Assembly (NCBI GenBank): GCA_965250245.1
Contig: OZ252296.1
Span: 4,340,001-4,404,000 of the forward strand
DNA: 64,000 nucleotides
Reading direction: 5' to 3'
Source: JABDIP01 sp965250245
GTDB taxonomy: Bacteria; Pseudomonadota; Alphaproteobacteria; DSM-16000; Inquilinaceae
A program made the translations under genes and the position numbers. Under the pieces are notes generated by a model. The model was given only the letters and a program-made list of their open reading frames with translations. It did not search any database and was not told the origin of the DNA. Of this stretch, positions 1 to 8,105 are shown one piece after another. Numbering within the stretch: the first letter of the stretch is position 1; every line of letters begins with the position of its first letter.

Positions 1-2
1 AG

Positions 3-194
3 AATCTGCGCATGCGGCTGGTCGATCACGAAGTCGGCCCCGACGCCCGCAGATGGGGCATGACCCATGTCGCGGTCCTTGAGGCGCCTTTTTCGACCGA
101 CGACCAGCGCGCCAGGACCGAGGCCGTGCTGATCAACAGCATCGATCCGCCGCTAAACAAGCAGCATCGGCGCGTTTTGCGTCCGGTCTTCTGA
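3..194 (+). CDS. C-terminal part of a GIY-YIG-like protein (5' end outside window)
   Basis: The reading frame is open from the first base of the window, so the ATG at 12 need not be the true start and the gene probably begins outside. The visible end contains RTEAVLINSIDPPLNKQ. This resembles the last conserved block of GIY-YIG nucleases (a catalytic Glu, then LI, a Pro and Asn a few residues later, as in UvrC-type domains). That assignment is inference from one short motif. The frame stops at 194 and is followed by a methyltransferase remnant on the other strand, so this edge may be a decayed mobile or phage region. It could equally be the tail of an unrelated hypothetical protein. Confidence 0.4.
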   Translation, partial: NLRMRLVDHEVGPDARRWGMTHVAVLEAPFSTDDQRARTEAVLINSIDPPLNKQHRRVLRPVF

Positions 195-202
195 CCAAAC
201 GG

Positions 203-415
203 ATCTGACATGGGGCGGCGTAATGGCGTCGCCCCGAACAGCGGCAACCCATCCGCGCCTGTCGCCGGCGCCGCGCCCTCCGCCGCCACCAGCCGCGGAT
301 CCGCGCGCAGCCGCGCGTCCGCCATGGCGGCATAGTCAGGGTTGAGCTCGACCCTGATGCAATCGGGCCCCAGCCAGTCAGCCACCAACGCCGTCGTGCC
401 GGTGGCCAGAATGTA
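203..415 (-). pseudogene. C-terminal remnant of a DNA methyltransferase
   Basis: Read leftwards, this stretch encodes ATGTTALVADWLG, then VELNPDYAAMADARLRAD. This matches the end of N4/N6 site-specific DNA methyltransferases, where a DPFxGSGTT motif is followed by ALVAERLGR..IGIELNPDYAAMA. Only the last motif survives. DPFxGS is degraded to SPYILAT and nothing methylase-like lies upstream, because the ThuA-family gene ends at 453. The frame runs on to about base 26 without methylase character, overlapping the gene at 3-194. It is best read as a truncated, non-functional fragment of a mobile or phage-borne methylase. Confidence 0.55.
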
Positions 416-452
416 GGGTGACGCAGATGGGTATTCTGTTTTCTGTTCAGGC

Positions 453-1094
<642 letters not shown>

Positions 1095-1115
1095 CCCGCT
1101 GTTCCCTTCCTGATG

Positions 1116-2210
1116 TCAGTCGTCGAGCCGGCCGGGCGCCAGGCCGGTCGGCAGTGCGGCCGGGCGTTCGCACCAGCTTTCGATGTCGATGAAGCGGTCG
1201 TCTTCCGACGACGCCAGGCACGCCTCCATGACCTCGAGCACATGGAACGCCAGCTCCATGCTGGCCCGGTGCCGCCGGCCGGCGCGGATCGCATGGGCCA
1301 GGTCGGCGACGCCGATACTGCGGTAGTTGCCGTCGCCATGGCCGTGGCTTAGCGGCACCTCCTCCCAATCGCCACGCTCGCGCGCCAGGAAGACCGGGCC
1401 CGTAAAGGTGTTCGGGTCGGGAATGCGCATCGAACCGGTCTCGCCATAGAGCTCGAGCGGGCCGTGCTCGTGCTTCCAGACATCGAAGCTGGTGACGATC
1501 GTGATGATCGCACCGGAGTGGAATTCCAGCAGGCCGGCGATATGGGTGTCGGTGCTGACCGGGACGATCTCGCCCTCGCGCGGCCCGCTGCCGATCGTCC
1601 GCTCCGAGAGACCCGCAGCCGTCATGCTGGCGACCCGCCGCACCGGCCCGAGCAGATTGACCAGTGCGGTCAGGTAGTACGGCCCCATGTCGAGCATCGG
1701 CCCGCCACCCGGCTGGTAGTAGAAATCCGGATTCGGGTGCCAATGCTCGTGCCCGTGCAGCATCATGAAGGCGGTGCCGGAGAGCGGCCGGCCGATAGCG
1801 CCGTCGTCCAGCAACTTGCGCGCGGTCTGCTGGCCGCCGCCGAGAAATGTATCCGGCGCGCAGCCGACCCGCAGGTTACCGGCCGCTGTCTTCAATTGCT
1901 CCGCTTCGGTGGCGGACACAGCCAGCGGCTTTTCCGAATAGGCGTGCTTGCCTGCGGCCAGCGTCAGCAGCGCCACCGGCACATGGGATTGCGGCGTGGT
2001 CAAATTGACCACCGCCTCGATCTCGGGATCGGCCAGCAGGGCCTCGACATCGACCGCCGGCACCCCGAATTCATTGCCGCGCGCTTCCGCCGCCGCCGGG
2101 TTGATATCGGCGATCGCCTTGATGCGCAGCGCCTCGAAGCCGGGTGCAGCCTTCAGATAGGCGCCGCAGATGTTGCCGCAGCCGATGATGCCGATGGTCA
2201 ATGGCTCCAT
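1116..2210 (-). CDS. Gfo/Idh/MocA family sugar oxidoreductase (ThuB-like)
   Basis: A 364-residue NAD(P)-dependent dehydrogenase. The N-terminal Rossmann domain carries IGIIGCGNICGAYL (about 6-19), and the catalytic-lysine motif SEKPLA lies near 92-97. The C-terminal half has the family's beta-sheet substrate domain with GGGPMLDMGPYYLTALVNLLG. Family members oxidise hydroxyls on sugars or inositols. The adjacent ThuA-like gene, epimerase and sugar ABC system suggest it oxidises an imported carbohydrate to a keto-sugar. ATG start at 2210. The gene lies in the leftward operon, 31 bases after the epimerase and 21 before the ThuA gene. The exact substrate cannot be read from sequence. Confidence 0.9.
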   Translation of the reverse strand: MEPLTIGIIGCGNICGAYLKAAPGFEALRIKAIADINPAAAEARGNEFGVPAVDVEALLADPEIEAVVNLTTPQSHVPVALLTLAAGKHAYSEKPLAVSATEAEQLKTAAGNLRVGCAPDTFLGGGQQTARKLLDDGAIGRPLSGTAFMMLHGHEHWHPNPDFYYQPGGGPMLDMGPYYLTALVNLLGPVRRVASMTAAGLSERTIGSGPREGEIVPVSTDTHIAGLLEFHSGAIITIVTSFDVWKHEHGPLELYGETGSMRIPDPNTFTGPVFLARERGDWEEVPLSHGHGDGNYRSIGVADLAHAIRAGRRHRASMELAFHVLEVMEACLASSEDDRFIDIESWCERPAALPTGLAPGRLDD

Positions 2211-2241
2211 GTCGGACCCTCCCTGTCTGCAAGCGGCAAGT

Positions 2242-3111
2242 TCATCCGGACGGCCGGTCCAGCACGGTGCGCCAGGAATGGGCGGGCTGGTAGCCGAGCA
2301 CCCGTCGCGCCTTCTCGATGCTGATCATGGTCTCATGCTCGCCCAGCTCCGGCGCGATCGGCACGCCCGGGAAGACCGCGTCGATCAGCTGCCGGTTGGT
2401 CTGCGTCATGATGCTGTCGGCTGCGGCGATGATAAAGACATCCGCGTCGGTGTTGCCGCACTCCAAGGACAGGCGGCAGCTCTGCGCCACGTCGCGGGCA
2501 TCGACATAGCTCCACAGGTTGAAGCGGCGGCTCTGCGGGTCGTCCCAGTAGCCGGGGATCTTGGCATAGCTCGCCGGATGGTCCGTATCCTCGAACAGGA
2601 TGTTGGAGAAGCGCAGGCCCACGAACGGCATGCCGTAGAGCCGGTTCATGAGCTCGGCCAGGTGCTCGCAGGCGACCTTGGACAGGGCGTAGCTGTTCTG
2701 TGGCTTCGGTGTGTGCGTCTCGTCGACGGGCACGCTGTCCGGTCGCACGTTTTCGAAGGGGAAGCCCAACGCCGTCTCGCTCGAGGCCCAGACCACCCTC
2801 TGCATCCCGAGCGCCACGGCCGCCTGGAAGGCGTTGTAGGTGGAGACGGTGTTGCCCTTGAAGCGGTCGGCGCCGGTGACGTAGTCGAAGTCGGGCTGCG
2901 GGTTGGCCGCCAGGTGGACGACCGCATCATGGCCGTGGAACGCCGCGAAGACCGCGCCGTAGTCGGTCATGTCGACCGCGACATAGGGGCAGTCCTGGCT
3001 GGCCGGCGGGGCGATGTCCACGTTGCGGACCTCGTAGCCGTGGTCCAGCAGGTCGCGCACGACGAAGCGCCCGGCCCCGCCGCTGCCACCGGTGACGACG
3101 ATCTTCTTCAT
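2242..3111 (-). CDS. NAD-dependent epimerase/dehydratase (extended SDR)
   Basis: A 289-residue extended short-chain dehydrogenase. TGGSGGAGRFV at 7-17 is the dinucleotide-binding loop. HLAANP near 67 follows the fourth strand, Ser110-Ser111 supplies the catalytic Ser, and Tyr141-x3-Lys145 (YALSK) completes the triad. Such enzymes epimerise, dehydrate or oxidise sugars, often nucleotide-linked ones. ATG at 3111. It lies second in the leftward operon between the ROK repressor and the Gfo/Idh/MocA oxidoreductase, so its substrate is probably the sugar carried by the divergent transporter. Similar NAD-dependent uronate or sugar dehydrogenases are a reasonable alternative. Confidence 0.87.
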   Translation of the reverse strand: MKKIVVTGGSGGAGRFVVRDLLDHGYEVRNVDIAPPASQDCPYVAVDMTDYGAVFAAFHGHDAVVHLAANPQPDFDYVTGADRFKGNTVSTYNAFQAAVALGMQRVVWASSETALGFPFENVRPDSVPVDETHTPKPQNSYALSKVACEHLAELMNRLYGMPFVGLRFSNILFEDTDHPASYAKIPGYWDDPQSRRFNLWSYVDARDVAQSCRLSLECGNTDADVFIIAAADSIMTQTNRQLIDAVFPGVPIAPELGEHETMISIEKARRVLGYQPAHSWRTVLDRPSG

Positions 3112-3133
3112 GCCCCTGTGCCCTCCCGACCCG

Positions 3134-4384
3134 TCAATGACCCCATGCCGCCTTGTCCTCCTCTGTCGTCTCGGGTTGTTCGGATCCGAGCGGGGTCTCG
3201 TAGAGCTTGCGCAGGACCAGGCAGGCGGCGCCGCGGGCCCAGACCTCGTCGGTCCATTCGTGGAAGATGATCTCGGTGCGATGCGGCGCGGCGCTCAGCC
3301 CCTGTTCGACGCCGGCGAGGATCGAGTCCTTCAGCAGGTCGGCGGCCAGCAGGCCCTCGCCGGACAGGATCACCTTGGCCGGGTTCAGCATGTTGATGAT
3401 CAGCGCCGCGGCCCGGCCAAGCTTGTCGCCGGCCTCCGTGTAGATCGCGCGCAGGTCGGTGTTGCCCCGCCGCGCCAGTTCGGCGATGCGCCGCATGGTC
3501 GCTGGCGTCGGCAGGTCGTCCGTCGGGCCGTCCAGGTCGACGATCTCCCGGGCCTGCCGGTGGATCGCCGCCTCCGACGCATAGGCGTCGACACAGCCGG
3601 ACTTGCCGCAGAGGCACGGCCGGCCGGTAGGATCCACGGTCAGATGCCCGAACTCCGGGCCGATGCCATTGGCGCCGCGATAGAGCTCGCCGCCCACCAT
3701 CAGACCGAGGCTGACCGTCTGCTCCAGGGTGATGACCGCGAAGGTGTCGAGTCCGCGGCCGTGACCGAACCAGTGCTCGGCCAGGGTCACCAGATTGGCG
3801 TCGTTCTCCAGCGTCACCGGGATGCCGAGGCGGTCGACCATCAGCCGGCCGAATGCGATTGGCCCGTCTCCCAGGATCGGGGTGCGGTGGCACAGGCCCG
3901 CCCGGCTCTCGATGACGCCGGGCAGCCCGATACCGACCCCGCTGATCCGGTCCATGGCGAGCCCGGCATCGGCGACGCAGTTGCGCACGCCGTCCTCGAT
4001 CACGTCGGCCACCACCGCCACCGACTGGCGTGTCACGCGGATCGGGAGGGTGACGGAATGCACCACATCCGCCTTGAAGTCGGTGACCGCGACGCTGATC
4101 TGGTGCGCCGCCAGCTTGACCCCGACCACATAGGTGGCGTCGGGGTTCAGCTCCAGCATCACCCGGGGCCGGCCGCGCGGGCCGCCATTGGCGACCTGAA
4201 CGTGGCGGGCGTGGATCAGGTTCTCGTCGATCAGCGCGCCGGTGATGGCGGAGATGGTCGCCCGGCTGAGCTGGATCTGGTCGGCCAGTTCGACCCGCGA
4301 CACGCTGCCATGCTCGCGGATGGCGTCCAGCACCAGGCGCCGGTTGATGGCGCGCATCAGCTCCGGATCGGCGGTCTTGAACAC
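3134..4384 (-). CDS. ROK family transcriptional regulator
   Basis: A 416-residue repressor with an N-terminal winged helix (about residues 10-65: NRRLVLDAIREHGSVSRVEL, then SRATISAITGALIDE) and a C-terminal ROK sugar-kinase-like domain. The zinc-binding signature is intact: GPEFGHLTVD leads into CLCGKSGCVDAY. Members of this group (NagC, XylR, Mlc relatives) bind a sugar and release DNA. GTG start at 4384. It opens the leftward catabolic operon and is divergent from the ABC transporter, so the 242-bp intergenic region is the likely operator site for both units. The ligand is presumably the transported sugar or a derivative (inference). Confidence 0.92.
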   Translation of the reverse strand: MFKTADPELMRAINRRLVLDAIREHGSVSRVELADQIQLSRATISAITGALIDENLIHARHVQVANGGPRGRPRVMLELNPDATYVVGVKLAAHQISVAVTDFKADVVHSVTLPIRVTRQSVAVVADVIEDGVRNCVADAGLAMDRISGVGIGLPGVIESRAGLCHRTPILGDGPIAFGRLMVDRLGIPVTLENDANLVTLAEHWFGHGRGLDTFAVITLEQTVSLGLMVGGELYRGANGIGPEFGHLTVDPTGRPCLCGKSGCVDAYASEAAIHRQAREIVDLDGPTDDLPTPATMRRIAELARRGNTDLRAIYTEAGDKLGRAAALIINMLNPAKVILSGEGLLAADLLKDSILAGVEQGLSAAPHRTEIIFHEWTDEVWARGAACLVLRKLYETPLGSEQPETTEEDKAAWGH

Positions 4385-4626
4385 CGGTCGTCCGCTCCGC
4401 CCTAGGCCACGCCCGACGGCGTGGCCAGGGACATCGGAATTAATTCAGTCTGTTGACACAAAATCCTGGCCTCCCGACGGACCATCCTGCCGGCCTCATG
4501 CCATTTCTTCGCCCGAGCGCAGCGATTGGAGACATCTGCTCGCGAGAGGCTTGACAAGCCCTCGGATTCTATCCGACCATTTTGTTTGGATTGCAAATTA
4601 AAAATCAAGCCTGTTGGGAGGGAGCG
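4385..4626. promoter_or_regulatory. Divergent control region of the sugar locus
   Basis: No gene lies in these 242 bases between the ROK regulator (leftward) and the sugar-binding protein (rightward). Two perfect -35-like TTGACA hexamers are visible on the plus strand, at 4453-4458 and 4551-4556, but neither has a convincing -10 at the normal distance. Bases 4573-4606 are AT-rich (tttgtttggattgcaaatta) just before the Shine-Dalgarno, a plausible place for ROK binding. Which elements are used is not decidable by eye. Confidence 0.4.
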
Positions 4627-5895
4627 ATGAGACAAGGTTGGATCGTGTCGCTGATCGCCGGTTTGGCGGCGGTGCTGTACCAAGCCGGGGCGCAGGCGGA
4701 GACCACCGTGCGCTGGCTGCATATCGAGCAGAACCCGCAGATCCTGGAGACCTGGACCGAGCTGGCCCGCGACTACGAGGCCCAGCATCCGGACGTCACC
4801 ATCGACATGCAGTTCCTGGAGAACGAGGCGTTCAAGACCAAGCTGACGACGCTGCTGCAGTCCGACGACCGGCCGCACATCTTCTATAGCTGGGGCGGCG
4901 GCGTGCTGCAGGCGCAGATCGAGGCTGGCGTGCTGCGCACCGTCACCGACCATATGCAGGGCGCGTGGGCAGACAGCCTGAGCCCGGCGGCGGTCAACGC
5001 CTTCACCTTCGACGGCGAGGTCTATGGCGCACCCATGCTCGTGAGCCAGGTGGGCTTCTGGTACAACAAGGACCTGTTCGCGCAGGCCGGCCTCAATGCC
5101 GACGAGATCGTCGAATGGGACGATCTTCTGGCCGCCGTGCAGACTCTGAAGGATGCCGGGATCACCCCGATCGCCGCCGGCGGCGCCGACAAATGGCCGC
5201 TGCATTTCTACTACACCCTGCTGGCCATCCGCCTGGGCGGGGCCGAGGGTTTCGCCGCCGCCATGGCCGGCGAGAATGGCGGCTTCGAGAGCGACGTCTA
5301 TGTCCGCTCCGGCGAGCTGTTCCAGCAGTTGACCGAGATGGAGCCGTTCCAGCGCGGCTATCTGGCGGCCAAGTACCAGGAGGCCGCCGGCGTGTTCGGC
5401 AATGGCGACGCCGCCATGCACCTGATGGGCAATTGGGACTACAACACCGCCAAGACCAACTCGGTCTCCGGCGAGGGCCTTGACGACGAAAACCTCGGCT
5501 GGTTCGACTTCCCGCAGATTCCCGACCAGGCGGGACGGCCGACCGACACTCTGGGCGGCATCAATGGCTGGATCTTCTCCGCCGGGGCGCCGGACGAGGC
5601 GGTCGACTTCATGCGGTTTTTCCTGAGCCAGGAGAACCAGCGCATGATGGGCCGAGAGGGCTTCTTCATACCGGTCGCCAAGGGCGCGTCCACCGATATC
5701 CAGAACCCGTTCTTCAAGGCGGTGGCCGACAACATCGCCGCCTCCCAGTATCACCAGATCTTCTACGATCAGATGCTGGGGCCCGATGTCGGACGGGTGG
5801 TCAACGACGTGTCGCAGGACCTGGCCTCCGGCGTGATCACGCCGGAAGAGGCAGCCGAGCAGGTCCAGCAGGCCTATGAGGACGCCACCTTCTGA
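4627..5895 (+). CDS. ABC sugar transporter, periplasmic substrate-binding protein
   Basis: A 422-residue family-1 extracellular solute-binding protein. The ATG at 4627 is preceded by ggagggagcg and begins a clear signal peptide (MRQGWIVSLIAGLAAVLYQAGAQA), with cleavage likely after AQA. An upstream in-frame ATG at 4582 would spoil the signal peptide. The mature protein shows the MalE-like layout: VDINPxxLE-like strand VTIDMQFLEN, then GEVYGAPMLVSQVGFWYNKDLF, and NGWIFSAGAP near the end. It should capture an oligosaccharide or sugar in the periplasm for the permeases at 6150 and 7111. No ATPase gene follows. Substrate may be a disaccharide given the ThuA/ThuB-like neighbours (inference). Confidence 0.93.
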   Translation: MRQGWIVSLIAGLAAVLYQAGAQAETTVRWLHIEQNPQILETWTELARDYEAQHPDVTIDMQFLENEAFKTKLTTLLQSDDRPHIFYSWGGGVLQAQIEAGVLRTVTDHMQGAWADSLSPAAVNAFTFDGEVYGAPMLVSQVGFWYNKDLFAQAGLNADEIVEWDDLLAAVQTLKDAGITPIAAGGADKWPLHFYYTLLAIRLGGAEGFAAAMAGENGGFESDVYVRSGELFQQLTEMEPFQRGYLAAKYQEAAGVFGNGDAAMHLMGNWDYNTAKTNSVSGEGLDDENLGWFDFPQIPDQAGRPTDTLGGINGWIFSAGAPDEAVDFMRFFLSQENQRMMGREGFFIPVAKGASTDIQNPFFKAVADNIAASQYHQIFYDQMLGPDVGRVVNDVSQDLASGVITPEEAAEQVQQAYEDATF

Positions 5896-5935
5896 CCCGG
5901 AGTTGGGTGTGTGACGTTTCGCAAGCATCCACCGG

Positions 5936-5969
5936 CGCGACCCTCTTCCGAATCCGGGAAAGGGTCGCG
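5936..5969 (+). terminator. Stem-loop after the binding-protein gene
   Basis: CGCGACCCT at 5936-5944 pairs with AGGGTCGCG at 5961-5969, and a second inner pairing (TTCC with GGGAA) extends the stem around a six-base loop. There is no T run, so it is more likely an mRNA-stabilising or attenuating hairpin than a full terminator. Such structures often keep binding-protein mRNA more abundant than permease mRNA. Confidence 0.45.
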
Positions 5970-5985
5970 TCGGACTCAGGGGCCG

Positions 5986-6126
5986 GCGCTCGAAGCCCTC
6001 ACCCGGCCTGCCTGCGGCAGTCCACCCTCTCCCAGGGGGAGAGGGTTTTCGAGGCGGCGTTGGATGACCCTCTCCCCCTGGGAGAGGGTGGCGAGCGAGG
6101 GCGAGCCGGGTGAGGGCTTCCAGCGC
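5986..6126. repeat. Large imperfect inverted repeat (61-bp arms)
   Basis: Arm 5986-6046 (gcgctcgaagccctcacccg and onward, ending in gggggagagggtt) is the reverse complement, with few mismatches, of arm 6066-6126. The arms are separated by 19 bases. Each arm also contains the near-palindrome ccctctcccagggggagagg. Similar CCCTCTCCC/GGGAGAGGG intergenic elements occur in many copies in high-GC proteobacteria. Here it separates the binding-protein gene from its permeases inside an operon, so it is transcribed and would form a long hairpin. Confidence 0.75.
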
Positions 6127-6149
6127 TTGCCGACGGTCTTGTTCCAGCG

Positions 6150-7106
6150 ATGAGCAGCATCAGCAGATCGGCAACGGCGCCGCTGGCCGGGATATCCCGG
6201 TCTTTGAGCCTCAGGGAGCGCTACGCGCGGGCCAACCACAATGGCCGGATGACCGCGATCATCCTGTTCCTGCCGCCGGCCCTGCTGCTGTTCACCATCT
6301 TCGTCATCCTGCCGATCTTCGAAGCCGGGCTGATGAGCTTCTTCCGCTGGAACGGCTATGGCGAGGCGACCAAGTTCGCCAACCCGGTCGGCTTCCAGAA
6401 CTATGAGCGGCTGGCCGGCAACAAGGCATTCATCCGCGCCCTGCTCAACACCGGCGGCATCATCCTCGTGTCCCTGGCGGTGCAGTTGCCGCTGGCGCTG
6501 GCCATGGCGCTGCTGGTGGCCAAGCGGTTCGCCGGCGCCTACCTGTTCCGCACCATCTTCTTCCTGCCCTTCATCCTGGCCGAGGTGGCGACCGGGCTGA
6601 TCTGGCGCTTCGTCTATGACGGCGAGTTCGGGCTGGTCTCGGCGATCTGGGGGGTGTGGGGTGCGGAGGCGCCCTTCGTGCTGGCCGACCGCACCTGGGC
6701 GATCTACGCCATCATGATCGTGGTGGTGTGGAAGTATTTCGGCTGGCACATGATGATCTACATCGCCGGCATCCAGAACATCCCGTCGGACCTGATCGAC
6801 GCGGCGCGGATGGACGGGGCCACGCGCTGGCAGATCACCCGCTATGTCACCATCCCGCTGCTGATGCCGGCGATCCGGGTGTCGACCTTCTTCGCCATCC
6901 TGGGCTCGCTGCAGCTTTTCGACCTGGTGATGCCGCTGACCCGCGGCGGGCCGTCCAACGCGACCCAGACCATCGTCACCTATCTCTATAATTTCGGCAT
7001 CGAGCGCACCCGCATCGGCTTCGGCAGCGCCGTCGGGGTGGTTCTGTTCCTCATCTGCCTGGGCTTCGCGGTCAGCTATGGCCGCACCCTGTTCCGCAAG
7101 GAGTAG
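6150..7106 (+). CDS. ABC sugar permease (MalF-type)
   Basis: A 318-residue inner-membrane permease. After a polar N-terminus, hydrophobic segments start near residue 35 (TAIILFLPPALLLFTIFVIL), and about six membrane spans follow. The EAA loop that contacts the ATPase is clear: DAARMDGATRWQITRYVTIP near residues 218-237. Start is ATG at 6150; no strong Shine-Dalgarno is visible, and an internal ATG at 6249 is possible. It sits 254 bases after the binding protein, behind the inverted repeat, and four bases before the next permease. It pairs with that protein to form the transport channel. The energising ATPase must be encoded elsewhere. Confidence 0.9.
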   Translation: MSSISRSATAPLAGISRSLSLRERYARANHNGRMTAIILFLPPALLLFTIFVILPIFEAGLMSFFRWNGYGEATKFANPVGFQNYERLAGNKAFIRALLNTGGIILVSLAVQLPLALAMALLVAKRFAGAYLFRTIFFLPFILAEVATGLIWRFVYDGEFGLVSAIWGVWGAEAPFVLADRTWAIYAIMIVVVWKYFGWHMMIYIAGIQNIPSDLIDAARMDGATRWQITRYVTIPLLMPAIRVSTFFAILGSLQLFDLVMPLTRGGPSNATQTIVTYLYNFGIERTRIGFGSAVGVVLFLICLGFAVSYGRTLFRKE

Positions 7107-7110
7107 GCGG

Positions 7111-7947
7111 ATGGACCGGCGCCTGAGCTTCGACAGCTTCAACTTCACCCGCTATGCGGTGCTGATGCTGGTGTCGGGGCTGGTGCTGATCCCGCTGGTC
7201 GCGACGGTCCTGGGCGGTTTCAAGACGCTTGGCGATCTGCGGCAGAACCCGTTCGGCCTGCCGAGCGAATGGGTGATCGGGAACTACTGGCAGATCGTGA
7301 CCGAAGGCAACCTCTGGGGCTTCCTGTGGAACTCCCTGATCATCGCCTTCTTCACGGTCTTCCTGACGCTGGCGACCGGGGCGATGGCGGCCTATGTGCT
7401 GGCCCATGTGCGGTTCTTCGGCAACCGCATGCTCGGCAGCTATTTCATGATCGGGCTCTTGTTCCCGGCGGCCGTCGCCATCCTGCCGCTGTTCATCAAG
7501 ATCCGCGATCTCGGTCTGCTCGACACATACACCGGCGTGATCCTGCCGCAGGTCGCCTTCTCGCTCGGCTTCTGCATCCTGCTGCTGCGCACCTTCTTCC
7601 GGCAGATGCCCCACGAGCTGTTCGAGGCGGCGCTGATCGACGGCTGCTCCTACATCCGCTTCTTCTGGCACTTCACCCTGCCGCTGTCGCGGCCGATCCT
7701 GGCCACGGTCGGCATCTTCACCCTGGTGCAGAGCTGGAACAACTTCCTGCTGCCGCTAGTCGTCATCAACGACGATTCCCAGTTCACCTGGCCGCTCGGC
7801 ATCATGCAGTTCCGCGGCGAATACAGCACCGACTGGACCCTGGTGCTGGCCTTCATCACCCTGACCCTGGTGCCGGCCGTCATCTTCTTCCTGATGACCC
7901 AGCGCTACATCGTCGCCGGCCTGACCGGCGGCGCCCTCAAGGGCTAA
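7111..7947 (+). CDS. ABC sugar permease (MalG-type)
   Basis: A 278-residue partner permease. Start ATG at 7111 is chosen because AAGGAG at 7099-7104 lies just before it; an in-frame ATG at 7078 lies inside the upstream permease. Six membrane segments are visible, the first being YAVLMLVSGLVLIPLVATVL. The EAA-type cytoplasmic loop is FEAALIDGCSYIRFFWHFTL. The C-terminus is the usual MalG form ending QRYIVAGLTGGALKG. It should form a heterodimer with the 6150 permease. The operon ends here without an MsmK/UgpC-type ATPase; a shared ATPase supplied in trans is common for this transporter class. Confidence 0.92.
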   Translation: MDRRLSFDSFNFTRYAVLMLVSGLVLIPLVATVLGGFKTLGDLRQNPFGLPSEWVIGNYWQIVTEGNLWGFLWNSLIIAFFTVFLTLATGAMAAYVLAHVRFFGNRMLGSYFMIGLLFPAAVAILPLFIKIRDLGLLDTYTGVILPQVAFSLGFCILLLRTFFRQMPHELFEAALIDGCSYIRFFWHFTLPLSRPILATVGIFTLVQSWNNFLLPLVVINDDSQFTWPLGIMQFRGEYSTDWTLVLAFITLTLVPAVIFFLMTQRYIVAGLTGGALKG

Positions 7948-7994
7948 CCGCACAATGCTGCGTCCGGGTGACGAGAGCGTATATCACCACCCGG

Positions 7995-8079
7995 CGTCAT
8001 CGGGAGCGAAGCGCGGCGATCCACTTTAGCGGCAAGCAGTGGATTGCCGTGTCGCCTTCGGCTCCTCGCAATGACGACG
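7995..8079. repeat. Intergenic inverted repeat
   Basis: cgtcatcgggagcgaagcgc...ggcgatccact (7995-8024) is roughly the reverse complement of agtggattgccgtgtcgcc...ctcgcaatgacgacg (8038-8079). The consensus cgtcattgcgaggagc...ggcaatccac is a dispersed palindromic repeat found in many proteobacterial genomes. It lies between convergent genes, the permease and the dihydroxyacetone kinase, and may work as a bidirectional transcription barrier. Confidence 0.6.
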
Positions 8080-8105
8080 CGAATGATGAGCCATCGCTAC
8101 TTGGC

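Noticed and set aside
5976..7148. Minus-strand frame of 390 codons opposite the first permease
   Set aside because: The plus strand encodes a permease with membrane spans and an EAA loop; the antisense product is a His/Gln/Arg-rich shadow.
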